A stretch of 64,000 bases of DNA from Dipteronia dyeriana (lineage: Eukaryota > Streptophyta > Magnoliopsida > Sapindales > Sapindaceae), in assembly GCA_032871835.1 (NCBI GenBank), contig CM065297.1, positions 60,189,253-60,253,252 of the forward strand. Reading direction: 5' to 3'. Shown piece after piece: positions 20,956-32,273 of this stretch (position 1 is the first letter of the stretch; every line of letters starts with the position of its first letter). The position numbers and the translations under genes were made by a program. Under the pieces are notes generated by a model, which was not told the DNA's origin, searched no databases, and saw nothing but the letters and a program-made list of their open reading frames with translations.

Positions 20956-22309
20956 GCTTTCGATCGGGGTCGGAACCCATCTTGGTACCTAAGGCTCGGT
21001 CCTGGACCCTGATTTATTCCTGTAGTTCCCAGACCTATACATCAAGTAAGAATGGGCTTGTCTAGCTTCTAGGTTGGATCCTTGTCTGCTCCCGTATAGA
21101 GGGTGTAGGAGAGCTCATTGACACCCTTTAGATGGGTCTGGATAGTTTCTCCCCATCTTGATATGCGACTATGGCATGTAGATGGGAGTATAAGAGTGCT
21201 AGATCTAACGGGGTAGGAATCTAGCTCATACACATACATACATGCATAATATAGGAGATAAAAAGGAGAAAGACAAGTCTTATGTAGAGAGAGGTGGACT
21301 GACAAAGGGGAAAAAAGCATCACGAATGATCACATGCTGAAAAACCCCGAGGTAGTATCCAGAGGAAGAAGAAAGACCCTTCCTTGTATATATATATATA
21401 TCTTACAACAATGGTGAAATAATACAACCATGGTGCTTTAGAGAGCTTACAATAGTGATCGAGTGTTATCCGATGCCGGTATGTTCCTGGTAAAGGTATA
21501 CATGCATTGATGATATAGGGAGAACTTAGTCGAAGTTTGTAGACTTGCCTAGGGCTGGTCATTTTTTGGATTAAAGATGATATCAGATATCAGATATGAC
21601 CTGTGTAGTCGATGCTATTACAGGTGTATTTATACATGGTGTAACTACCTTGGCGTGCAAGTCCAAGATTCTCGAATTGTTCTCCTTTACTTAGTAGGCG
21701 GGATTTTCTGTTGTATTTGACCCCAAATAATCGTTGTAGAGGATATCTTGGAGGCAAAGGTATTTATTTCCTCTTTGGACTTTCTAATTAATGGTGGCCA
21801 AATGAGTTGACTAATCTTCCCTTAATGGCATTGATTATATCATTAACAGGGTTGACTACCTCCATTAATACAGTTGACCTCATTGATAGGGTTGATTAGC
21901 TCTATTAATATGGTTGACCTCATTAATGGCAATCATGAAAGTCAACCCTCTCTCTTGGAGAAGAACTCAGGTTCTATATTCTAGTGGTACGGTACCTTAC
22001 TGGTATCATTCTTCCTACCTTACCGAGGAGGCATACATCGGATGGTTCCTGAAGCTGGTACCCCAATACTCGGGTATCGTTCTGAGGGTGAGGTATGTTA
22101 AGGTACCAGTCTGGTTGTATGGAACTTGATTCGACCTTACAAGGCTTTCGGTGGAGCTCGATTTGACCGCGCTGGAATATGACTGGGTAGCGAAGCTTGG
22201 TTGGCATGCTTGGGTAAGGTGTTCACCGTAAATAGGTGGCCTTGGCTTGCTTCTGAAAAGGTGAAGAGGTACGCTTGAGTACTGCTCTTGCAACTAAAGA
22301 CTCGATTTT
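20956..22309 (-). repeat. LTR B3 (Tat-like gypsy, minus strand, truncated)
   Basis: Parallels LTR B2 almost base for base from its start (about 22309, AGTACTCAAGCGTACCTCTT) through the TATA context (about 21622-21638). It stops near GGGGTCGGAACCCATCTTGG at 20956-20985, lacking the last several hundred bases. It contains the GTCAAC array at 21790-21950. Its left end adjoins the possible pol remnant. Confidence 0.6.
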
Positions 22310-24596
22310 ATTGGGATTATGTTCGATAGCAAGAGTATAATAATGTATTTGACAATCTTTTCATATTAATAAAGTGATTTTTAGTTTAACAAATCTTATC
22401 GCATTTATAGTTTAATTATTATAATTTTCAAAAGTAAATAATCATAAGGTCAAAAGACTATGAGAAAAGAAAAATTGTTCATACATCTAGATATGTATGA
22501 GGTAGACACAATTCTTTAGTTAGTCTTGAATAATATTCACAACTTAAGATAAAGGTTGGACGCCTTTATCTTGTCAAAGTTGTAGATTCTTTTGCTAGCA
22601 TTTGAGTGGGATCAAATGTGTTATGATGAGTCTAAAATCATCAAAGTGTGGTGTCTTTAGGCAAAAGAATCTAGTGCACTCGGTGCATTGAATTGGATCA
22701 CGGTGAAATACTTTATCTAGAACTGTCAATGGATAAAAGTTTTCATTTGAAGACATTCAGAAAGTCTATCTCAATCCTGAGATAAATGATGAACTTATGG
22801 TTGCAAGTATTATCATTTGAGCTATCAATGAGTACGATTATATAGCATAGTCTACCCTCGATAGTTTGGTAGTATTCATTTGTTAATCGATAGAGGACTT
22901 CATTTATAGATATGGACATCGTGGCTCCATTTATTAAATGAGAGTAGAATTTCATTAAATGGATGTTTTGAGGTATTGGATATTAAATCTTAACGTTAAG
23001 TTTTCAATAGTGTCTATTGAAACATGGCTTCTGGACATGTCAAATTATCCAAGTTCAAAATGTGGTCATATGAGTAAATATGGTAACTTGGAGAGCTATT
23101 GTCGGTCTATGAGCTCTTGGCGATTACTGATATTCTTCACAAGGATACACTTTCTCCAATAAGGTTGTCTAGGGTACGAGTAAGAAATATTAACTTATTC
23201 TATCTTTATTTAAGAGTGCAATTTTAGTTCTTTAGTGGAATGAACTATAATTAATAGATCAGACCTAAGTGAATCATTTGTTGACTGTGATTGGGTTGTG
23301 TCTATTGGAGCTTAAATTTAGATAGCCCGCCAAGATCCCTAATCTACACGAACTTGCATGGAGCACTTGATATATTCTACCGGACCAATTTAGGGGTACA
23401 TCTAGAATTGTATTGAGGCATGTAGACTTGTTTCTTTTTAAGAATGGGCCTGGTTCACATGTGGACTTTTTATTATAATCCAACGAATTTCATAAAATAG
23501 AAAAAATAATATAATGGCCCATATATGGTGTTGGGCGGCAAAGCTATATAGTTTAGCTTAATTATATTATTTTTATTTTATTATTTAATTAAATAGAAAT
23601 TAATTAATTTGGTAATTAATTTATTATTTAATTGAAAGTCAAAATCTTTTTCCTAGTAGGAGATGGTCTCCTAATATTATACTATTGTTGATAGTATAAT
23701 TAACATTAAATATTATATTTGACAAGTAGATAAATAAAAAGAATTATTTATCCAGTCAAAATAGGAAATCTTTAATATGGTTACAAATACACTATTTGAG
23801 TTGGATTATGAGTCTTGGTGCAGGAAAGAATTCTTTTTGGAAAAGGATTATTGGTCACCAAGTAAATCCACCTAAGGATAAGATTCTTGCACATCAAGTA
23901 AATCATTCTTAGGAAAAGATTAAGTCTCCTAAATTAAATATAAAGAGAATTCGGCCAACCCTATATATTTTAGGGCTAGGAATTCAGCCGTGATATATAT
24001 ATATATATATATATGGCTTACATAATTTCAGCCAAGTAGTGAGAATTTTTTAAAGAGAATTTGGCTACCACAAAATTTTGAGAGAATTTATTTTTACTCT
24101 AGAACAAAATTAGATCAAATTATAGAAATAATGTGAGAATTGACAAAGAAGAAAAGGAAGAAAGAACGTTTAGTTTTCGATAGTACACTAGTAGCCTTTA
24201 CATTAAAAGGTTTTGTGTACAAGATCAAATCAAGGTTCACGCGAGTTTTAATCAAATTGATTGATAATTCACAAGTGACCTAACATTCTTTATTTTTTTC
24301 TTGGAGGATTATTGTGACTAACAAAGAAGAAGATTTTGTTTGTTTCCATCCTTAGGTATACAATTAAAGAAAGGGAGGCCACACTCCTTGGTGATTCACG
24401 TTCGTGATTGGATTGGAAGATATTGTGGATTCAATTTGGCGCTTGTTCAATCGTCACGAGAAAAAGGTACGACACTTTTATTTACATCAATTAATCTAGG
24501 GTTAAGGTTCTTGTTATTATAAAGGGAAATTTTTTATTTATACCGAAACCCTAATTTAAATTTTATTCACGCTTCCGTTGCACGATTTTCCCTACA
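22310..24596 (+). repeat. 5' LTR of copia element C1
   Basis: About 2.29 kb. It starts with a mutated end (TTGGGATTATGTTCGATAGC) and ends TTTTCCCTACA right before an initiator-Met primer site. It matches C3 (38672-40678, 56501-56667) and, reversed, C2 (41533-44009). It contains (AT)n runs at about 23994-24013. The frames of 60-70 codons inside are not genes. Confidence 0.85.
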
Positions 24597-24598
24597 AT

Positions 24599-24611
24599 TG
24601 GTATCAGAGCC
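24599..24611 (+). promoter_or_regulatory. tRNA-iMet primer binding site of C1
   Basis: TGGTATCAGAGCC, continued by AGG, two bases after the LTR end. It is the plant initiator-Met primer site used by Ty1/copia elements. Confidence 0.85.
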
Positions 24612-25947
24612 AGGTAGTATCCTTGATTAATTGATGTATGTGTACGTGAATTATTTTTCTTTTTATTGTATATATGCATGTTTTAGAAAGAGATGGCACT
24701 CTAGGTATTCACATATATATATTTACATTGGAATGTATGGATATATATATATATATATATATGTCTTATATGTGGATTGTCATTGCTCAATTTTGGTCCT
24801 AGATTTTCTATGTATTTTTGCTTTGGGATTGTCAAGAAGGGTGGCCTATCATCACCATAATTTCCTTCTTGGTAGTTGCTAGGTTTTTTTTTTTATTGTT
24901 GTAATAAAAAAAAACTGCAGTATTTTTTTAATTTCAAATTCTTATGTGATACATTCAAGTATCGAAGACTTGAAAGTTTGAAGAATTGGAAGCAACCGGA
25001 ACAAGTTTGGGACCGTGTGAGCCATAGCGACAAACGTGTGTGGGAAGAGCATGTGGCCACGATTGTTGTGGCATGGGCTGCGCACGGCAACCCTATGGAA
25101 GACATGGGCTATGCATGGAAGCCCTTTATGGGGTTGTGGCATGCGCACACCCATGGGAGGCAGCCGAGGGAGTCCAAACGACGAAGGTCGTGTGAAAACT
25201 TGTTCGCCTAGAAAGGAGTTTTTTATATTCCAAGACATGTAATTTACCTGCTTTTCTAGAATTGACCAAAATTGTAGCTATTTATATTTTTATAAATATT
25301 GCATTGTTTGTCGTTTTTTGATAACATGTCATATAGAATAGGAGTGCCACTCATATATATCTTTTTGTATAAACATGCATTGAATGATTTAGGTATCTAA
25401 TTGGCATCTAGATAACTTGGTAAATCATTCTATGGAATTCGATCACACACCTTAAATAATTGAGTGGGAGAAGGTTTTTTGGAACACCTACGGCCTCCAA
25501 GTTTAGTTGAGCTTTATGTTTCGTGTAATAACCCCCCAAGGGGTATTCACAAATGGAATTTAGCAAGATACTTCCTTACAAGGATTTACTAGACCATTGA
25601 ACCAAACGATATCTCCTCCCAAAGGAGGGATATTCGCGAGGGAACATATTGAAGGTCGATAACTTGGTAACACACTCAATATAATTTTATTAATATCCTC
25701 CCAAGAGTTCTTGTTAATAAAATTACAAGGCTAAAATTGAAAACGATGGTTGTTATGTTAATAATTAGGTGGGACCTAGTCCAACTAATAAATGGTGTGA
25801 ACTCCCAAAGGAGGCGTGACATTTATAAGTGTTGGATCACCATTGAATTTTACGATTGAATTATTTTATATATAATTCAAGATAAATATTCGAAAGTGCT
25901 TTATCATGATTATTTACTTATATAATTTTTGTTATTTTTAAAAAATC
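24612..25947 (+). other. Leader of C1 (structured, non-coding)
   Basis: Between the primer site and the gag ATG. It holds an (AT)n microsatellite (24739-24762), a GC-rich block (about 25010-25200) present in all three C copies, and four small CTCCC/GGAGG hairpins (25531-25814). Overlapping frames on both strands in the GC block (24876-25242) do not continue in the other copies and are not genes. Confidence 0.55.
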
Positions 25948-26760
25948 ATGACCCCATCCCTAATCAACATCCTAAAAGACAATACTTTAACAGTTGATAA
26001 TTATGTCACATGGAAAAGGAAAATTGGGCTTTTATTGCAATCCGAAAAGTATAAGTTCATTCTATGCACTCCTAAACCACCTACTCCTACTTATGAATCT
26101 ACTCAGGAGCAAAGAGATGAGTATCAGCAGTGGGAGTATTCAGATGAGATGGCTAAATGTTACATTATGGCCACAATCTCCGACGTGTTGTAACAACAAC
26201 ATGAAGAAATGGAGATTGCTGTCGATATAATGATATCTCTAGAGGAGATGTTTGCTATGAGATCTAAGATGACTAAGAGAGAGGTAGCGACTACTTTATT
26301 AATCTTAGGATAAAACATGGACAGGGTGTGAAAGATCACATGATGAAAGTCATAGCACATCTCAACATTGCTGAACTGAATGGTGCTGAGATTGATGGTG
26401 AGACAAAAATTGACATGATTGTCAACTCACTATCAGATTTCTTTGATCAATTCAAGTTGTAATACACCTTGAATAATAAGGAATACACCTTGCAAGGACC
26501 GATGCAAGATGTTCAAAGCACCGAGAAAATCCTTGTGAAAGGCAAGGGTCAAGAGATTCATACCATAGGTGAAGTTGCTACTGTTAAGACCTGTAATAAG
26601 GTCAAGAAACAACAGAAGAAAAAACAACTAGGACCGACCAAGAAGGAGACAAAGAAAGAAACCAAGATCAAATGGAAGTGTTTCCTTTGTGTTGAAAAGG
26701 GACATTGGAAAAAAAATTGCCCAAAGTCTCAGGAAAAGAAGGATGAAGGTAATATTAATT
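25948..26760 (+). pseudogene. gag: Copia gag of C1
   Basis: Begins at ATG 25948 with MTPSLINILKDNTLTVDNYV, a copia-type gag start, with TWKRKIGLLLQSEKY. A stop follows ISDVL (26191). The frame resumes with EEMEIAVDIM, shifts once, and continues as HGQGVKDHMMKVIAHLNIAE with a stop at the end of FFDQFKL. The C-terminus (from 26469) is lysine-rich and ends in the zinc knuckle CFLCVEKGHWKKNC (C-x2-C-x4-H-x4-C). It would package element RNA into virus-like particles in the cytoplasm. It runs into the protease in the same frame. Confidence 0.75.
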
Positions 26761-28337
26761 ATCTTGAAACATGTTTTTTGGCGGATTCTATAGATTCCTG
26801 GATCATAAACTCCGGAGCCACTAATCATGTTTGTTTTGCCTTACAGGGGTTCAAGGAAAGGGGAAGGCTTAATGAGAATGAATTCAACTTGTGTTTAGGC
26901 AATAGAGCATTGGTGTCTACTAGTTCAGTGGGAGATATTAGAATTAATTTAGATTCTTATAGGCATTTAGATTTAATAGACGTTTATTATGTACCTCAAT
27001 TCAAGAGGAATTTAATTTAAATTTCTTGTTTAAATAAATTTAGTTATTCGATTACTTTTAATAAAGCTTTTATTATTAGTAAGAATGACAAAATTATTTG
27101 CAAAGGTACATTGGAAAACAGCTTATTCTCTTTGCATAGAAATATCTCTCACTTGTTAGACACGGAATCAATGGAACCTAATCATAAAAGAGTTAAATTA
27201 TCAAAAGATGAAACCTAACTATGTCATTTGCGCCTAGGTCATGTTAACCTTAATAGGATTAAACGATTGGTTAGTGACGGACCTCTAAGTTACTTAAAGG
27301 TTGATGATCTACCAACTTGTGAATCTTGTTTGGAAGGTAAAATAACCAAAAGGTCGTTTACAACCAAAGGCACAAGAGCCGTCGAATGTTTAGGATTGAT
27401 ACACACTGATGTGTGTGGACCTATGAGCATTCAAGCTAGAGTTGGATATGAGTACTTCATCACTTTCACGGATGATTACTCAAGATTTGGCTATATGTAT
27501 CTCATGAGACATAAGTCAGATGCTTTTGACATGTTCAAAACATTTAAAGCTAAAGTAGAAAATCAACTTGAGAAACGTATAAAAATCTTGAGGTCTGATC
27601 GTGGTATAGAATATCTATCTGGTGAGTTTCAGAAATATCTTAATGATAACGGGATAATTTCTCTATTTTCTGCACCAGGTACACTTCTACAAAATAGGGT
27701 GGCAGAAAGGAGAAATAGAACTCTTTTGGACATGGTTAGGTCTATATTGAGTTATTCAATGCTTCCTAATTCTTTTTGGGGATATGCTTTACAAATTGCT
27801 ATATACATTCTAAACGATGTACCATCTAAGTTGGTTCCTAAAACACCATATGAGTTATGGATCGGACGAAAGCCTAGTTTACGACACTTAAGGATATTTG
27901 GATGTCCTGCGTACATGTTAAAAGGAAAGACAGAAAGAATTGAGTCCCATTCAGAAACATGCATATTTGTAGGGTATCTAAAAGGAACCAAAGGATATTA
28001 TTTCTATTGTCCTTCAGATCTTATATTATTTGCTTCGACAAATGCTAAATTTTCGGAGGAGGACTATATGAACAATTTTGTGCCTAAAAGTAGACTTGTC
28101 CTGGATGAGCTTTCAGAAGATACAATTCCATAAGAGGTTTCACAACTTAGCCCAATTGTAAGTTCTGTACTAATACAAGATCAACAATCTATCATACCTC
28201 GTCATAGTGTGTGGGTTAGTAGACAACCCAAGAGATACATCGGTCTAGGAGAATCTGTAGAGAATCTCTCGGACGACGATGATCCTATATGTACAAGGAA
28301 GCAATGGAAGATGTTGATTGTCGCCATTGGTAAGAGG
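26761..28337 (+). pseudogene. pol: Copia pol of C1: protease and integrase, truncated before RT
   Basis: Order protease then integrase marks Ty1/copia. The protease motif reads SWIINSGATNHVC, where the catalytic aspartate of the usual DSG triad is asparagine. A stop follows FKRNLI. The integrase has the H...H zinc part ([12 protein letters not shown]), CESC, the first Asp in HTDVCGPM, the second in [11 protein letters not shown], and the Glu in [12 protein letters not shown]. The frame from 27228 to 28131 is open for 301 codons, then a stop, then a shifted tail to 28337. There the A element's LTR cuts in, so RT and RNase H are missing. Confidence 0.8.
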
Positions 28338-30757
28338 CAAATAAGTAATTGTAACACATACACAATCTATATTATAGAAAGAAAGTTAACATATATAAAG
28401 AGTTCTATCCACATTACAAATATAAGAGAGATAGGGATAGAGAAAAGTTGACAAAAGATATAACGTGGTAAACCTACGAAGAGGAAACATCCACGGGCTA
28501 GCAGCCACTTGCAAACAAAATCTACTAGTAGATAAGAAATGTATAATCTCTCAAGTGACCTCTTCACCTAGAAGCTACCCTCCTATCCTACTCTAGAAGT
28601 TGTTGCCCTATGCTCAACAATTCGAGGCTTCAAACCTCTTGTCAAGACTTCATTGCCCACCCTATCCGGATCCTCGCGACCCAAGACAAGACTTCTTGCT
28701 CAACTAAGTCCTCACGACTCTAGTCAAGACTTCCTCGCTCACCTATCCGAGTTCTCCCAACTCTAGGCAAGACTTCTTGCTCGACTATCCAAGGCTTCAC
28801 ACCTCTAGCCAAGACTTCCTTGCTCGACAATCCAAGGCTTCACTCCTCTTGTCAAGACTTCTTGCTCAACACCTTAGGTCTTACACCTATTGTCAAGACT
28901 TCCTTTTCACAAGGCATCTAGGTGATCATGAATGCAAAATGCAAACAAGCACGCAACATACAATGCTATGATCAACACATCCTATGGAAAATACTAGACA
29001 TGAGCATGAAAGCACAAATCACATATAGTCTACTTTATCATGCATGTGTAATCAATCTAGATTATGTAAGATATGTTTAATATTAATCACAACCTAGCTA
29101 CATGCATAGATCTAAACTTGAATCAAGAGATATGTTCAATAAATCACAAGATCAAGTTTAAATCATGCAAACCTAAAACATGCTAAAAATCATATGACAA
29201 TGTCAGCTAGATTTAAGCTAAAGTTCTAGAGCATATTCCTAATCATAGATTCATCCAAACACAAGAATAGCTTAAAAGAACATAAGCACATGTATTATGT
29301 TTGAATTTTGGCCAAGAGAGCCTAATACATGTGAGGAACTATTTTTCTCAAAATCAATCAATCAAAGATCATCAAAAAGTCCTAGAATCAAAGCTAAGCA
29401 CAATATAATCCCAAACATGTGATAACATAGGCAAAATCAAAACCTAACTCAACATGTATGATTTCAATTGAAACTCAATCTAACTTTGAAATTGTTCAAA
29501 AAACAAATCAAAACACTTACAACATACAAATATATGTAGAACAAGAAAACCCAAGGCAATGGACCAAGTTTTAAAAGAAAACTTTGAGAGAAAATCAATA
29601 CCTTAGTTGATTTAGGTGAAGTCCCATTTTTGTATGATTAGACACCAAAAACAGCAGTAAAATTAACTCAAACCTCCAGAGAAAAGATAGAGGATGAATA
29701 GATGAACACTCTTAACTTCGGATCACTCAAATCAGAGTTCAAATAAAGAAGTTATGGTGTTTGGAAGGTGAGAAAATTTAGAGAGAAACTTTCTGCACAC
29801 TTGTTTGAATTTCTTCTTAGAATGAAATGTGAGAGGGAAAGAGATTATAAAGGAGAGGGATAAGAATGAAGCATGAGATGACCATTTTGGCCTTAAGTGC
29901 CCAAGCATGCTTGCTGCCTGAGATGGCATGTGGACATCTCGTGGCAGCAAGCATTCTGTCCCGAGATGGCCACAAGCCATCTCAGGAAAGAGTGCTTGGA
30001 TGCACTTCTTTTCCTCTCGCGCTCCCCTCGCGTTCTTCTACCGTTCTCCGGCCTCGTAACTCAGAATTTGAATCTGTTTATGGATTACAAACCTTAACTC
30101 TCACACAGACATGGTCATATAAGATACTCAACCCAGAAAATAATGATTTGACTCGATATATGAAGACGAAGATAATGTATGAAACATGAGTTGAAAGTGT
30201 AGTATCTTTTGACTTAGAACTTGAAATCAATAGTATGAGTAACCGAAATGACCGGAACTCAATCAAGAATGATTTAAGACTAAATCAAAGTTCAATATCC
30301 GTAATATACAAAACATATACACACAAACACAATTCACACTAGAATGCAAACTACATAGAGATAGTCTTCAATCATGCATTTTCCAAAACAAGTTATTTCC
30401 ATACCAATGCATGAGCATTCATCTTCAAGTATGTGAATGTGTTATACATGGTGTACAACGATGAAGGGACACATATGAATGAATTGTACGTGTGTGCCTA
30501 TAATTGTGCACAACGATGCAGGGACACAAATGTATGATATGTGTGTGTGTGCCTAAGCCTTGTAATAGAAAGATAAGGTCTTAGTATACTTTTGTAGAAC
30601 CATATTGCATCCTTTCTCTTGAAGACTTAGAACTTTCTTTGACTTGTTGTTTCTTCTTCCTTGAAGCTTGAATCATCATGAATTTAAACAACTAAATCAT
30701 TACAAGTAAACATCATTTTGATATGGAATTAATGCCAACACAAACTAAAACCTATCA
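28338..30757 (-). repeat. 3' LTR of element A (minus strand)
   Basis: Starts TGATAGGTTTTAG at 30757 on the minus strand (one change from TGTTAGG) after a purine tract. It lacks the last ~190 bases relative to the 5' LTR (36072-38671) and joins C1 pol at 28337/28338. It contains the palindrome pair (29918-29990), a TATA-like box (29846-29857), the 45-bp array (28600-28910) and the stem-loop module (about 28460-28540). Confidence 0.8.
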
Positions 30758-30770
30758 ATCTCCCCATTCG
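30758..30770 (-). promoter_or_regulatory. Polypurine tract of element A
   Basis: The minus strand reads GAATGGGGAGAT directly before the 3' LTR start. The GAGAT before the LTR at window position 6 is the same tract in another copy. Confidence 0.65.
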
Positions 30771-31313
30771 GCAAATTCCATGTCAAAACACTTATACATT
30801 TACTACAAATATAAAAATGAAGATAGGTCACAAAATCACTCCCTCACATTACAATGAGTAAGATTCCTATAACTAATCTTCACCAACTCTTGATCTTCTC
30901 TTGAAGCAACCTACAAATCATCTCAAAGCACAATGCATATACAAGAGAAAGACAATAAATGGCAACATATAATATGGATAAGAATATACAATAAAGTCAA
31001 CAAATACATGTATCTCCCCCTCAATACATGCCAAATACAAGAGTTCTTAACCAAATCTTAGACTAATTATTACATGCCATTGAAAGTTCAAAAGTTCACA
31101 AAAACAACATAAAAAGGAAACAAAGTAAGTAGCAACTCTTAACAACTCTTTCTCCCCATTTTTGACATGAAATGATGCCAAAAGGTAAGAAACATACCAT
31201 GAGACTCAAATACTAGCTACTAGATCCACTAAAGAAAGATGTGCGTGTAGTTGACCTAACATAATGCTTGAGAGGTGGTCTTGAACTTGAGGCAATACAC
31301 TCCTCCAACTCTT
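30771..31313 (-). other. Non-coding 3' internal stretch of element A
   Basis: AT-rich, with no recognisable coding motif, between the accessory ORF and the polypurine tract. Confidence 0.4.
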
Positions 31314-32273
31314 TTATTCTAGCATATTGTTTTCAACTATAGCACTAAGCTCATCAATTTTCTTCTTCAAATATAAAGCCCAATCCGGAAGAATGTTTAT
31401 GCTAGTCTCTTGACAATCAACTTGTGAACTACTAAATAGTCCAAAAGTATAACATGTCTTACCCTTATCCTTATATGACATGTATGACACACATTTATCA
31501 CTATACTTTTCCAAGGGTTGTACCAACATATCATCTCCACTACTTTGAACACCACGAGCTAAACACAAAGAAGTTATAAACCCCGATAATGCAAGCTTCT
31601 TATCTCCTCTAGTTGAGAAAGCCGCATTATCTAAGTAAAACATAAGCAAATCCCCAAGGTTTATAGGTCGATAAGTCACCAAGGCATATACTATTTTGAT
31701 CTTGTCTTTATTCAACTCGGTTGAATACGAAGATCCAATAATATTTGTGCAAATAAAAAGATGCCAAAATGCACTTGCCTTAGTTAACTCATGTTGACTA
31801 ATATATGCTCTACCTTTCAACTCAAAAGAAGCATTGTCACATAGAGTTCTACCCATGATATTAAGATTCTCAATGATATCAACATCTAGAAAGTTTGAAT
31901 CAATATCACTAGATAGCCCAAGAAACTTGTTAATGTTTACCGGGTTAACTCTAAACACAACACCCCTAATCTCCATCACAACATCCAATAAGGTGGCACT
32001 CTCTCTATATTAATGATAAAATTCTCTAACAATAGTGTCATTCGCTATTCCTAGCATGCTCACCCAAGATTCCCAATTTCTATCCTTAATGCATTTAAGA
32101 ACATAAGAATCTTTACATTTACCTAAGTCAATGCCTCTCTCTTGAAATATCTTTTTAGTTGCAGAGATCCCTAAATCCTTTGATCTTGAAGCTTTGGATC
32201 CCTTTGAGGTAGACTTGGCTTTCATAATGGGATTCGATTGATTTTCACTTTCAATAACCTTAGTTCTTCCCAT
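31314..32273 (-). pseudogene. Accessory ORF of element A (putative plant transposon protein type)
   Basis: Two minus-strand frames (32273-32010 and 31988-31314) read as one protein with a break at the VREFYH stop. Features are a basic N-terminus (KSTSKGSKASRSKD), NWESWVSMLGIANDTIVREF, RGVVFRVNPVNINKFLGL, LTKASAFWHLFICTN, TYRPINLGDLLMFYLD and LSGFITSLCLARGVQ. This order matches the plant-specific 'putative plant transposon protein' domain (PF20167 by memory), a protein of unknown function carried as an extra ORF by some LTR elements. It lies downstream of gag on the same strand, in the place where pol is absent. About 320 residues; the sense frame is open apart from one break. Confidence 0.6.

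Noticed and set aside
23992..24013. (AT)n microsatellites here and at 24739-24762, 56783-56820
   Set aside because: Simple repeats common in AT-rich LTRs and leaders; no further meaning seen.
24599..24615. tRNA-like sequence TGGTATCAGAGCC at several places
   Set aside because: These are 13-base primer binding sites, not tRNA genes; no cloverleaf surrounds them.
24876..25242. Overlapping open frames of 68-111 codons on both strands
   Set aside because: They come from the GC-rich C leader block. The frames are not preserved in C2 or C3.
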